A DNA stretch of 64,000 nucleotides from Ceratorhiza oryzae-sativae (Eukaryota > Basidiomycota > Agaricomycetes > Cantharellales > Ceratobasidiaceae). The stretch lies in the NCBI GenBank assembly GCA_030998015.1, contig JARWMV010000237.1:1178001-1242000 (forward strand), written 5' to 3'. Below, one piece after another: positions 1 through 10,796 of the stretch (the stretch's first letter is position 1; each line of letters begins with the position of its first letter). A program made the position numbers and the translations under genes. The notes beneath the pieces were generated by a model. It was not told the origin of the DNA and made no database searches. It saw only the letters and a program-made list of their open reading frames with translations.

Positions 1-743
1 CGTTCAATCTGTTCAGCGATCAAGTTACGTTCCCGCTGTTCGTCAGAAGTGGTCGCACGTTCCTTCTTGCGTGCAGCATCCTAGGCAAGGAGTCAATGAT
101 CATCAATTGGAGGTGGAGGCTAGGCTACTCACGGCCTTGGCTAAAGCTTTGGGACTGTTGTCAATCCAAGCAATGAACCATCCCTTTTCCGTTTCATCCA
201 CATGTGCAATTCCAGAACGCCCAAGGTGTTTCACGAACTCGGTTAAGGTAACCCACCGAGTAGAGTTCATGTGCAGGTGATGCTTATCTTGAATGTACTC
301 TTGATACACTTGATTGGCCCTAACCCGCTTGGTACCGAATCTACCAAATCATTAGCATCAAGGAAGACCGAATTCCAGCGGTCGACGTACCTACGAGAGA
401 GAAGTGTGACAAATTCTGACTGGAACTGAGAAGAGAAATCGGAGATATGACGACCCGCGTTCTCTCCAACTACTAGCATTTGGCGAAGGTGGGACTCTGA
501 AGACATGTGACACTTGAATCCATTTTCGTCACGACATTGTTTCTGGCAGACCTGGCAGTACCATCGAAGCTTTTGAAGCCCTTTATATAAATATTAGCGG
601 CTTATATTCATCTCGCTTGCGGTGGATCTCACCCTTGGACTTCATGGCATTCGCCAGGTATTTCCTGGTGATAACGGTAAGGTAACGCTAATCAGAGGTA
701 TGAATGGGTTCACTTACGGTGTTCCAACTTCCGCGCGAGGCAT
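1..743 (-). CDS. kin17: DNA/RNA-binding protein Kin17, 5' part (runs off the window)
   Basis: Spliced reading from the ATG at 743 gives MPRAEVGTPKYLANAMKSKG, then a C2H2-type zinc finger (WYCQVCQKQCRDENGFKCH), then SSESHLRQMLVVGENAGRH. The Kin17 winged-helix block follows (YQEYIQDKHHLHMNSTRWVT, then a GWFIAWID segment) and a lysine-rich helix (DAARKKERATTSDEQRERN). At least four short introns separate the exons; one splits the winged helix after LLSRR, another lies at about 81-132. Kin17 is a conserved nuclear zinc-finger protein linked to DNA replication, repair and splicing. The C-terminal part, which in the family contains KOW/SH3-like modules, lies outside the window. The order zinc finger then winged helix is diagnostic, so the assignment is firm; only exon edges are uncertain. 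Confidence 0.93.
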
Positions 744-1850
744 TTTGTGAGATATTAAACTTCAAAGGGATAAGTTCTGACGAAGTTGACGGCTAGAAAT
801 GGTGGAGGTCAAGCACAAGTGGCGGGTCGCTGACTCATCGAGGCTGTGTGATAACCGCCGAGCGGTTGGTCGCTCTTCCTCAATTATTGTCCAATTGATT
901 GTGGGTAAAACCCAAAATAAAACGATGGGCCAATTCTTAATCCCTAATCGTCCATTCTTTTTGTATCTGCCTCTTTCACGTAACGCGACAGCTTAGATAT
1001 ACTAGTTGATCGATATCTCATTCATTGAACTAATTTATCAATATGGAATGGAAACGTGTCCTCTCCAGGAGAGTCTTTGGATTTACCACGACTACACCTC
1101 AGGCTGTTTTCAACCCTAAACAATTCTAAGCTAAACTTGGGCTCTTTTTCTCGTTTGTTTGATTGATTATATTGAATGGTGTGATCTTCTTTTCCGGCCC
1201 ATGGTCAGGCTCATCTACGGTACTCGCGACTGTTCAAATATGTCCAGATGGGTTATAGATTGATCGATGAGCTTTGGCCGCTGGTTTTGTTTTCGCGTTA
1301 GAACTCTCGACATCGATTCGTTTACGGTGAGGTACGCGATGCTGGCAATAGCACTCAACTTGCGAACGCAGTTAATAGATAGTTATCCACCAATGGGCAA
1401 CATCAGTACTACATAATTAAGCCCACAGGTTCGAGCCAAGGACGTGCCAGGTCCCGCCGCATTTGCCAATGAGACTCAGTAGAACTAGGAACATCTCACT
1501 GCTAGGAATTTACTACTCCGGACGTTTGGTACGGAGCTGGATCTCGCGATCGCGCACGCTTAACTCGCTGTAACCTCCAGCTCCGGCCAACTCAACTCAA
1601 CGCTACTCTCACGTAGTCGGCAAATATTGAAGCTCCCATCTCATATACGGCTGCTCCGCCGAGCGCTCTGATCGGGCCAATGATTAGTTTATAATGCTGG
1701 CTGGCTTCGGGCTATGTCACTTTCGAGCTTCGATCCACCTATTAGTCGTCTCTGAACTTCCCTCTATTTTCACTCACGGGTTAATTTTACATTCTTTTCG
1801 ACACATAGCTAGCACATCAGCTGTTTAATAGCCACGCTCTTTGTTTCTCT
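744..1850. other. Intergenic region between kin17 and the thioredoxin gene
   Basis: About 1.1 kb with no recognisable coding exon on either strand. It is the shared divergent upstream region of kin17 (leftwards) and the thioredoxin gene (rightwards). Short open frames here (for example 799-996) show no family resemblance and no splice-linked continuation. Confidence 0.6.
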
Positions 1851-2509
1851 ATGGGTGCTACCAATAGCAAGATAGATGGCAATCCGCTGCAGTCGACAGT
1901 CGAGCGTACTGTAGCAGTCATCAAAGACCACGCTGATTTCCTACAAATCGTGAGTACTTCACACACCACCCTTTCTAGAAATTCAATGTAACGCAACTTG
2001 CCGTCAGATCGCCAGCGGCAAATGGATCGTGATTGACTTTTGGGCTCACAAGTGAGGGTTCAGCATAGGCTAGTTCGAATATATTCTTACTATACCCACA
2101 GCTGTGCGCCATGCCGACAAATTGCGCCGCTTTTTGAGAAGCACTCTAGGAGCTTTCCCCACGCCGATTTTTACAAAGTCAACGTAGATGACCACCCCGT
2201 ACGAATACCAATTTTCCTCGATGACAAGACGCTCACTGTTTTGCGATATCCAGAAGATTGCAGATGACGCCAAGATCCGCACAGTGAGTAACTAAGGATG
2301 TTTTTGTGAGCTTGTTGACGTCCTGTCAATTAGACACCAACCATCGTGGTCTTTAAATCTGGGAAAAAGAAAGCACAGCTCAAAGGTGCTGATCCCAACG
2401 GGTTAAAGGTGTGAACTTGGTCACCCCGCCCTCAAGTGTATCGCTTAACAACTTCTCTCAGGTTCTTCTCGAGAAGTATACAGGTGGAGATGAGACCAGC
2501 GCGGCCTGA
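1851..2509 (+). CDS. Thioredoxin-like protein
   Basis: Five introns separate six exons. The joined protein of about 125 residues begins MGATNSKIDGNP, passes through IASGKWIVIDFWAHNCAPC (CxxC redox site on the exon 2/3 junction), then RQIAPLFEKHS, DFYKVNVDDHPKIADDAKIR, the cis-proline loop TTPTIVVFKSGKK and ends LLEKYTGGDETSAA. These are the thioredoxin-fold landmarks: the buried acidic residue and Trp before CxxC, CAPC as catalytic cysteines, and the TPT loop. The residue just before the first Cys is Asn where thioredoxins usually carry Trp. The N-terminus fits the myristoylation pattern MGxxxS, so membrane attachment is possible (inference). Expected role is a cytosolic disulfide reductant. 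The gene is convergent with the primase gene downstream. Confidence 0.88.
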
Positions 2510-2709
2510 CTGTGATGACACGGATTGCTTATATGCACTATGCTTGGTATAGTTACAATATGCTTAATTAATGTTAATATGCACGCATACATACAAACGA
2601 CGGGGGGGGGCAGATAAACACCAGATCCCAACTTCCCTAGAACTCCAATGATTTGGTAGGCGCAGCTGAATAAATATGAGCTTTTAAGAAATGCGAGCAT
2701 CTTCATGAA

Positions 2710-4326
2710 CTAACCTCGCTTCTGCTCCTTTACATCGTCCATTATAGCGGCAGCATGCTTTTCTAGCATTTGAACGTATGGCTTCAACGAGGTATGCTCC
2801 CAATCTGTATAATACTGGTTAAGTGGATTTTGTGTCTCGGATAAAATAAAATTACCTGGGCGATGATCGGACCCAGACTCTGCGACTGGAACGCTATTGA
2901 GCTCGTGTAAAAGTTGCCCTACCGATGGAACGGTTTCGGGATCAAATTCATCCACTCGCGCCGGGTCTACAGGCACGCATATTCTTCCTGAGGACAAGAA
3001 AATACTTGAGCTCATTTCAATGCCTACAAGGCTAAACCACTTGCCCGTTCCTGGATGGATACAAAATGGAGCCTTGAGCAGGTGATTACGATGTTTGGAG
3101 ACCTCGGTATCTATTCGAGGATATGTGTATTGCAAGATCACATCCTCGACAGCTGCTACCAGTGTGGCCTACGTATCGATCAGAAAATGCTCTTGAACTA
3201 CGCAGCCAGCTTACTCGTTCTTTCGTTCCTTTCCCAAATCCCGTAATGGCTGCCCGTAGTGCTAGCCATTTGTCCTCTGACGATGTTCTCATAACTTCAT
3301 CTTCATCTTCCCATTGCGAATAAAGCTTGCCGGACACATCTGGAACACTCTGAATGGACTATTGGCGTATTCGACAGGCTCGTGCGCACCCTTGTTCGGT
3401 ATCAGCTCAAGCAGTTCTTTCCAACCTTCGCTTTTCAAAAATACGTCTTGCTCTTCAAGGATGAGAGTCCCAAATCGGTTGCTCAGGATCTTGAGTGCCC
3501 TGTCGATCGCAGGGTGAAGTGGACCAGGTCCAAACGAGCCAGTGCCCGGAAGCCGAACATTGACTTTTTTAATTTGGTCTTTTCCTCCCTGTTCTTGACG
3601 TGAACGAGTTTATGAATCACGGGTGTACCGGCATACCTTGACTACCTCGATGTATTGGACTATGGCGCGTCTTTGGTCGTCTGTAAGGTCCATCGCCTCC
3701 TTGTCCGAAATCCAAAGATGGATGCCTCGGCGACCAGAGTATACCCATAACAAGTGCTTGTAGCCAAAGTCGTCTATTATCACATGAGAATACGCCTGAA
3801 TTTGCTAATTTTACATGAACACCGAACTCACCTCGCAAAGTTTTGTCCAAAACCTCGACGGCTGCAGCGATGAACTTCCAACATTTACGGCAAATTCCTT
3901 TTCCGGTACAGCAGGTTCGAATTGAATCATAGTCTGTCATATCCAGATCGAACACAAGTTCGCGAGCGGTAGGAGTAAAGGCACCAGGTCGCAAGGCTTT
4001 CTTGTCCCGTGGCTTGGATATCGAAGCGTTAGACAACGCCTTGCACCAGGGAAAGGACATACCCGGGCGCTATAAATTGGACCGATCTCAAACCGAGTTG
4101 GGTTATACCGACATATCTCTTTCTTCATTTCGTCTAGACTTGCGAAGGAGTTGTAACGCAGATAAACATCCCCTTGGAGCGTAAAAGCAAACTCCCTGTT
4201 GGTGATGAGACGAGTTAGAGTATGATTCTGGTTCAGCCAGTTGTATACTGGTTTAAACGGATAAAGGCGACGATAGAAAGCGAGAGTAACTTCAGGCGAG
4301 GATGCGTCTACCTCGGTCGTGGCCAT
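2710..4326 (-). CDS. PRI1: DNA primase small (catalytic) subunit
   Basis: Starts MATTEVDASSPEVTLAFYRR, followed by LYPFKPVYNWLNQN, NREFAFTLQGDVYLRYNSF, then ELVFDLDMTDYDSIRTCC with the catalytic aspartates, GICRKCWKFIAAAVEVLD (zinc-binding cysteines) and RGIHLWISDKEAMDLTDDQR. After an intron whose acceptor lies at about 3592 the frame continues VVKGGKDQIKKVNVR, ILEEQDVFLKSEGWKELLEL, then DTEVSKHRNHLLKAPFCIHP, ICVPVDPARVDEFDPETVP and SLKPYVQMLEKHAAAIMDD. This is the primase S superfamily in its usual order, close to full family length. It makes RNA primers as part of the polymerase alpha-primase complex. The model is intact when the correct acceptor is chosen. It is divergent from the dynactin gene, with about 175 bp between the starts. 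Confidence 0.94.
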
Positions 4327-4502
4327 GTTTGTGGATGAGTTTCTGAGATACGCGATGTTTGGATCAACACGTGCTGACCCACCCTTAAATGCAAGCGCCG
4401 CTCGAACTGGTTCGCCATCACTGGGCTGGCCATTGCTGTATTCAAAAGAAGATTTTCCCCTCCTTTCCTAACATTTCTGGCTCTCGTGGCTCACTCGAAA
4501 CC

Positions 4503-6122
4503 ATGCCGCCGTCACTACACTACCATTGCCCTTGCGCTTCGGCCCTCTCCGTAGGACCACCTCGGCAACCACCACAAGCTACTCTCGAATCATCTGGCGC
4601 CGAATTCCATCCCTTGAACTCGCTCTACTTCTGTGAAGAATGTGATACAGTCAGGTGTCCGAGATGTGTTGCGTTGGAAGTTAGTGGTTATTATTGCCCA
4701 AACTGTCTTTTTGAAGTTCCTAGTGCTAGCGTCCGAGGAGAGAAAAATAGGTCAGTGTTATCAACTAGGAGAATTCGGAACTGAAGCTCTCGCTTCAAAC
4801 AGATGCGCCAGAAACTGCTTTCAGTGTCCTCATTGCCATAACACTTTATCGGTTGTACCTTCCGATCCACCCGAGCGTGATCCCGGGTCACGGTTACCCA
4901 TCATTATCAATCCTGTGGGAGAACCTCCCTTTATTCTCTATTGCTCCTTCTGTCGCTGGGATTCTGAAGAAGTCGGGATTTCCTTCGAAAAACCCACGGG
5001 GCTAGCATGTAAGCATCAACCAGATTCTACATCTTTAGCATGTATCTTGATGCACCGCTTCCCCCAAAGTGCAACTGCAGCGATTTGAGGACTCAGCTCC
5101 AGAAACTTTAGAATTTGATCGGCTCAAAGACCACTTCGAACCTCTGATTAGAGCCGCTGGTTCCGGTCCCATTCATACGCCAAGTGCCAGACACAATCCC
5201 ATCACCGCGGCTGCGTCCCATGCGCTAGCTCGCGAAGTTCCTGGTGTCACGCGGAGTCAGTCCACCAAAAGTGGGGGTCGACACGCAAAATCAAAAGCGC
5301 GAGGTGATCCATGGGACAGTTACATTGCCCACGGCCCTTCTTCAAGTGGAGACCCTGGTGTGGGGTCGGTTGGAGGCACTGAAGATGTAGAATGGATGAG
5401 AAACCTAGAACGTATCGAAGATGTTGCTCCTGTTGAAGCTCGGTGGGACGCCAGCTGGTCTACCAGTCTACGCTCGAGGTGGGTAACGTTTGCAGATACT
5501 ATTACCAGGATATTGATTGTTTCAAAGTTCATTGACTCCATTGCGCATCCCCCTTCATTCTAAAATGTCCGTACGTTGTGCGACATGTCGACATATTCTC
5601 ATTAAGCCGGAGCAAAAATCCCAGAGCGTTCGTTACAAAATCAAGCTGATGGCGTCTAATTATTTGCCATCCCTTGAACCGTCGCTTTCCTCTGCAACAG
5701 GCTCCCCGGTTCGCCTTGTGCAAGGCCGTAGTTCGCCTTTCTCTATCGCCATCAGCAACCCGTTATATGACCCCATTCAGGTTCGCTTCCAACCTTACAA
5801 CCCATCCACTTACCCGAATGTTAGTCGGCCAAACTTTCACGTAACGCTCCCTCAAGGTTTTCTTTCTGTCGCCGCTTTCGCAGAAGCTTGGGAATACGAC
5901 GACGACGACGATGAAGATGACGCCGACCAGGATCAGATGGTACTTGATGCCCTCGAAGGTGGCGCCGGCCTAGCCGACGCTGTCAAAATGGGCGATAGAA
6001 ACACCTCGGGTAGAGGAAAATTAGGTACGATCGGGATTCTCGAAAAACGAGCCAATATGATCCGCATAGGCGGGGAAGTGGCGGTTTCGCGGGACGGCGG
6101 TGGCGACGTGAAGGTGAATTAA
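4503..6122 (+). CDS. DCTN4: Dynactin subunit 4 (p62)
   Basis: The product starts MPPSLHYHCPCASALSVGPP. It has the p62 cysteine array: LYFCEECDTVRCPRCVALEV, GYYCPNCLFEVPSASV, EKNRCARNCFQCPHCHNTLS and FILYCSFCRWDSEEVG. Next come LALQLQRFEDSAPETLEFDR, LHSKMSVRCATCRHILIKPE and VRYKIKLMASNYLPSLEP. The C-terminal part is beta-rich with a DDDDDEDDADQD acidic run and ends GGEVAVSRDGGGDVKVN. Dynactin p62 caps the pointed end of the dynactin filament and links it to cargo for dynein-driven transport. An intron with acceptor near 5081 (cccaaag) restores LALQLQRF; another at about 5475-5529 joins SLRSS to LTPLRIP. An ATG further upstream is in frame, but 4503 sits closer to the conserved start. Confidence 0.92.
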
Positions 6123-7507
6123 ATATCCATAGTTTTCGCTACGTTTGCTCATTTTAATGAAGCTTACTATGCTGGTCACCTACCAATATCGCGCCGAAGA
6201 ACTCCCAGATGATCAGGCGCAATTGCCAGCGAGTCGAGGCGCTACCTCTCAACTCAAGTCTTTTGCGTTCTTGACTATGCTAAACCTAGGGACTATCACA
6301 CCAAAAGAGACCAAAGATAACACGTAAATAGGTCTAATATATACTTACAAACCCACCCGCGATTGGATACACGCAGCAGTTCAGCGGTGGTTCTCGGAGC
6401 AAAAATTCCAGCTTACACCAGTCGTAACTAGGTGCTGATGAGTCAAAGTCACACAAGGAGCTTGCCACTAAATCAGCAAGGCGGTCTCATCCGGAGCATT
6501 CCGCCGAAATCCAAAGTGCCATTGCTCAAATCAACACATATCAACTTTATATAAGTGGTTGTGTTTCCCGAGCTGGGAATACTTGCTTCGGATCAGCGAT
6601 TCTCCGGAATTTATCTGACCGGTACACTCACGCCAATGTTGCACAAGGTGCGTCGTCTTCTCTTCGTGATGACACGCGCTCGCCCAGATAGGATCGAGTC
6701 TCTTCCGTGAATTGCGCCGATGTCATACTATCACACGTTTCTTGATGCTTCCTATTGGTAGCCTGGCTATCTGTCTGCGGATGCGACTGAGTTGCACATC
6801 TTACTCCAATCTTATGTGGTTTTGAGCGCTAGATACGGAGTCAAACTCCCGTGCCGTCGGAGATGGCTTGAGTTGATCATCCCCTCAAGTTAACTCACGA
6901 CATCAGCCCAACAATGCAGCACATGTGATGAAACCCATGTGGGTTTGACAGGCTGCATGCGTAGCGCTGTGGTATGGAGTGCACAGCCAATCACAACCGG
7001 ACATATATGCGTCATGAAACAACACTTTAAACCCCAGAGCTCACTCTTCTTTGGCCTGCCGAGTGAACTTTGATAGACAAGCTACCCGGAATCATAAAAG
7101 TGATGGGCGTTGCGCTTATTTAGTCAACTTGGACGTGCCCAACCAAGTCGACTGAACCGAGGTGCCAAGGATCTAGGCTTCGGCAACCCTGCACTGGGGC
7201 TCCGTTCCTATACGTGCTATTTAAGTCCTTTTTAAGAACAACATCGATCCTACCGATGGGTAAATCGGCCTCGCATTAGTCCCCGTGGCATCCGTGATCG
7301 TATCAAGAAGCGGGAGGCACAATCAAACACCACCCTCCGTGGACAAGAAACAGGAGCGCATCGCATTGCCCCACTCGGATTTTAAGGGGCCAGCGGCTCA
7401 ACCTCGACGCCAGGTACCATATAAGAAGGCCCGCTAGAGCACTTTGACTGTACCTTTCCCTCTTTCGTCACAAATAGCTCCTTACATTGCCTAACGAACC
7501 ATTCATC
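6123..7507. other. Intergenic region upstream of the first Zn2Cys6 gene
   Basis: About 1.4 kb with no recognisable gene. It holds a short open frame at 6145-6327 with no family resemblance, and the promoter-proximal TATA-like site of the following gene. Confidence 0.55.
7418..7425 (+). promoter_or_regulatory. TATA-like box of the first Zn2Cys6 gene
   Basis: The string catataag lies about 83 bp before the ATG at 7508, a plausible spacing for a fungal TATA element. There is no independent evidence of the transcription start. Confidence 0.35.
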
Positions 7508-8454
7508 ATGACTTCTACATCCCAACTCCAGCGGGGCAGGGCTTGTCATCAGTGCAGGCGAAGGAAGCTGGTATGTTGTTGAGCTGGCATATCCCCGCTC
7601 CGTTGTCTAACCTACGTTACAGAAATGCACAGCTGAGCGGTGAGTATTTACCAGTGGTCGCGTTCAACGTGTCTCAACGACGTGTAACCATCGTTAGGCC
7701 GACTTGCGACAACTGTCAACGATCTCCTGGCAAACAATGTACATACGACTGCGCTAAGGAAGACGAAGGGTGGAAACCTTGGTCTATTCACGATAACGGG
7801 AAAGGTATTTATTTTACTGTCTTAGTGACCTTACGGAGGCCTTGACTTTGAGCATCCAGCCTCCAGACCTGCGACTACACCTACACCGCCCCTACACACC
7901 CGTGCAGCTCCGGATTCCTCAGAAATAAAAGAAGTAGAGTCGCCTCCACTTTGTTGGCCTACGATCTCCCCCGTAGAACCATCCGTACCCGCATACCTAG
8001 TCCCGCTGGCTCATCCTGGGAGCTACGGCAACACAGTAATCCAAGACTTCTCTGAGTTATATGTGCCCAATCATGGTCTAGATGTTACCAACATACAGTA
8101 CGCTGCTCCATCTAGAGTGCATCCCATCCCACATTGCTACAGGTTCGCCTCGATATTTTTCCACGTTGGTATCCATATTAAATTGGTATTTCAGCCCTTA
8201 TCCTAATCCATGGGTTCATCCCGAGCCATTTGATCAGCCATCCATTCACAATTTCCACCATCAGGTATGTAACTCAAAACCATCGTAAACAAAGTTACTC
8301 ATACATTGGTGGATCATTCGATCGCTGACAGACCATGATGTTGGATTTTATGGATATACAAACCATTGGCTCAGGGCATGATTCTCTAGCACCCCCCAGA
8401 TTAGGGCAGAAGGGAGTGTCGAGGCTACCTGACCATCAACTTCGCTTCACATAG
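7508..8454 (+). CDS. Small Zn2Cys6 (Gal4-type) transcription factor A
   Basis: Spliced N-terminus is MTSTSQLQRGRACHQCRRRK, then LKCTAERPTCDNC and QRSPGKQCTYDCAKEDEGW: six cysteines with C-x2-C-x6-C-x6-C-x2-C spacing before the last, the fungal binuclear zinc cluster. An intron splits the cluster right after RRRKL and another follows AER. After the cluster the protein is Pro/Ser-rich and low in complexity (RPATTPTPPLHTRAAPDSSE, then PYPNPWVHPEPFDQPS) and ends MMLDFMDIQTIGSG...HQLRFT at a TAG at 8452-8454. No fungal-specific transcription factor middle domain is visible. It is expected to be a nuclear DNA-binding regulator; targets are unknown. The 3' half is modelled by splice continuity only and is less certain than the zinc cluster. 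Confidence 0.8.
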
Positions 8455-10750
8455 GACCTGAATTGAAAAACCGAAACGCGCCGATACTAAGCTCTAATCA
8501 TAATATTGGCTATCCGTTTCGGCAGTACAAACTATGAAAGATATGCGTATTCAGCGATACATGTAAACCCTATTTAGTGATCCTCACATAATTTCGGACA
8601 TACAAATCTAATCAGCGATTTGCCCTTATACAGTTGGTTCTGGTCTGAATTAGTTAGGGAAGAAGATTCAGAACTTGCCTTATGCGGATGGCTGCTTGCT
8701 GATGTTAACAAATTGAGGCTGTGCATCAAGAACAAGACCCCTAGAAGCCCGCCATGTTAGCCGGCATCAAATGCTGGGCGTCCTGAGGGTTCGTAGCATC
8801 TACTCGGGAAATCCAATTTCTCCGACATCGAACTTGGCCGATTCGCTCCAGAGACTCGTGTGAGTACAGTCTAAGAGGCGCTCATGATATCACCTCAGCA
8901 GAGATCGACATATGAGCTCGCTACTGGTCGTAGTTTATTGGCGCGTGTCTAACGTGTGTATTCTTCTATCGGAGTTGCGGCCAATTATTTAGCCGAACAA
9001 ACAAGCAATGTTGCGTTTATATGAACTTGAATTGCCCAAGTCGAGCTTCAGCCTGTCACGGGGTCATTTGGCCCAAATAGTATACCCTTCGTATGGGTTT
9101 GTTGCCACAGACCATGCAGCTGTTTTTGATCAGTTGTCCAGTAGTATCCGACCCTTCCCTCGTGGCTCGACGAAATCGAAGCTAAAGTGGTGATCCTAAA
9201 TTTAACCATCCTTGGGCTCGCAATACATCTTTTACTAATACTCACGAGCTTTTCGTATTTAGGCCTTGGTCATTCCTCAGAGCCAAGTAGTCTTGACTCG
9301 TAGCTCTGGCCATTGGGGAGGTTGGGTCGTTGAGAATTTAGCGGTTATCGTTATCCATCTATTCAATCTGGGAGCCCGTCAGATGAATCATAAAAGCGGA
9401 GGTTAACACGGAGATCACGAAGGAAGTAATTTAACAACAGGCTTGTCCAAGGAAGGGCTGCTGGGCATGACCACTTGGACTCGTGCAGAGGCTTCCCATA
9501 CATACGTGCAAATATGATCACACTTTTATGTACATTTTTCACTCAGCACTCGCCTTTTGAGCCTTGTTCTTGACTGGAATTTGATTGGCAAGATACGAAT
9601 TTCGGCTAACCCGACTAAACTTCGTATCTTCCAGAGCGATTGAATCCTAGAAGCGATTCCTGCTGTCGCACACCGATCAGACCAACCAACCTGTCCATAT
9701 ATAGCAAGTCGCATGTCCCCAACCTACCATATATGACTTCCGTGGTTATGCTCCAACACAGCGTGAGGTGGCAGACATCTCACTCGGCCAAAAGCTGATT
9801 TGCTAGTTAGAACTTGAGTTCTAGCCAGGCTGAACAAGTTCTCGCTTGTTTGTGTTAGTACTTGCTACCGGCGCTGGTTTAGCCCAGCTAGACACCTGGA
9901 ACGGATATTTACAAGTCATGAAATATACCACATACACGTCTAAACAACTAAAGCACTAAAAACCCAGGAGGAGAAAGGTTGGATGAGTGATAAGCGAAAA
10001 TAGAAACAATCGGTATATACATCTAGCGATCGCTTGAATGAAAGAAAAACCTCATCTCTATGGTATCATAAAATCCTGGTTTTCGGGAGTTGGGCAGATT
10101 GAGGGTTAGCTATACCAAAAAGAGCCCAAATGTGATGGACAAAATTGCGACTGGCACGAAGCTCCACAATCAAAAGAGTGTCATGATGTGCTCAACACTG
10201 CCTGTCCAACTTTTCATAATTCAGACATGGATTAAAATACAGTCGAGATCTCCAAATGCGGCCATGCACGTGGTCCTAAAAAACGGGGACATGGTGGGTA
10301 TACGGAGATCATACCTGTGTATGGAGACGTAGTGAGGGCATGCATATATGCTGCTGAGTGGAAAGAACGAGTACGTCCTATCCGCACTCACTCGCTCGCG
10401 TTATTTTTTCCGTCTCTCTCTCTGTATAAAAAAGCCCCTCATGTATATCTCAATCCTTGTGCCCTAATTCAATGTCAATACACGGCCGTGCCGGCTGGTC
10501 TATTTGCCGTTCGCAACGATTCACTCATGTGCTTGCTTTTGCTTACTAGTTACCATTAGGATTAACTTTGTCTACTAACTACATTTGTTTGTATTTAGAG
10601 GAACCGTGCAACGCGATGCTTTAGCTGGCGCTTACAATCAAATCAGCTTTTGGCTGAGGCACCCTGAGGAACTAGGGTCCACAAACTCACCATTTGATGC
10701 CTGGTTGGGGGCGGAATAAATCTACAATAGATTGACTATAGTGTAGCTAT

Positions 10751-10796
<46 letters not shown>

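Noticed and set aside
3400..3600. Apparent frameshift in the primase gene
   Set aside because: Choosing the acceptor aacag near 3592 gives a continuous VVKGGKDQIKKVNVR reading, so no indel is needed.
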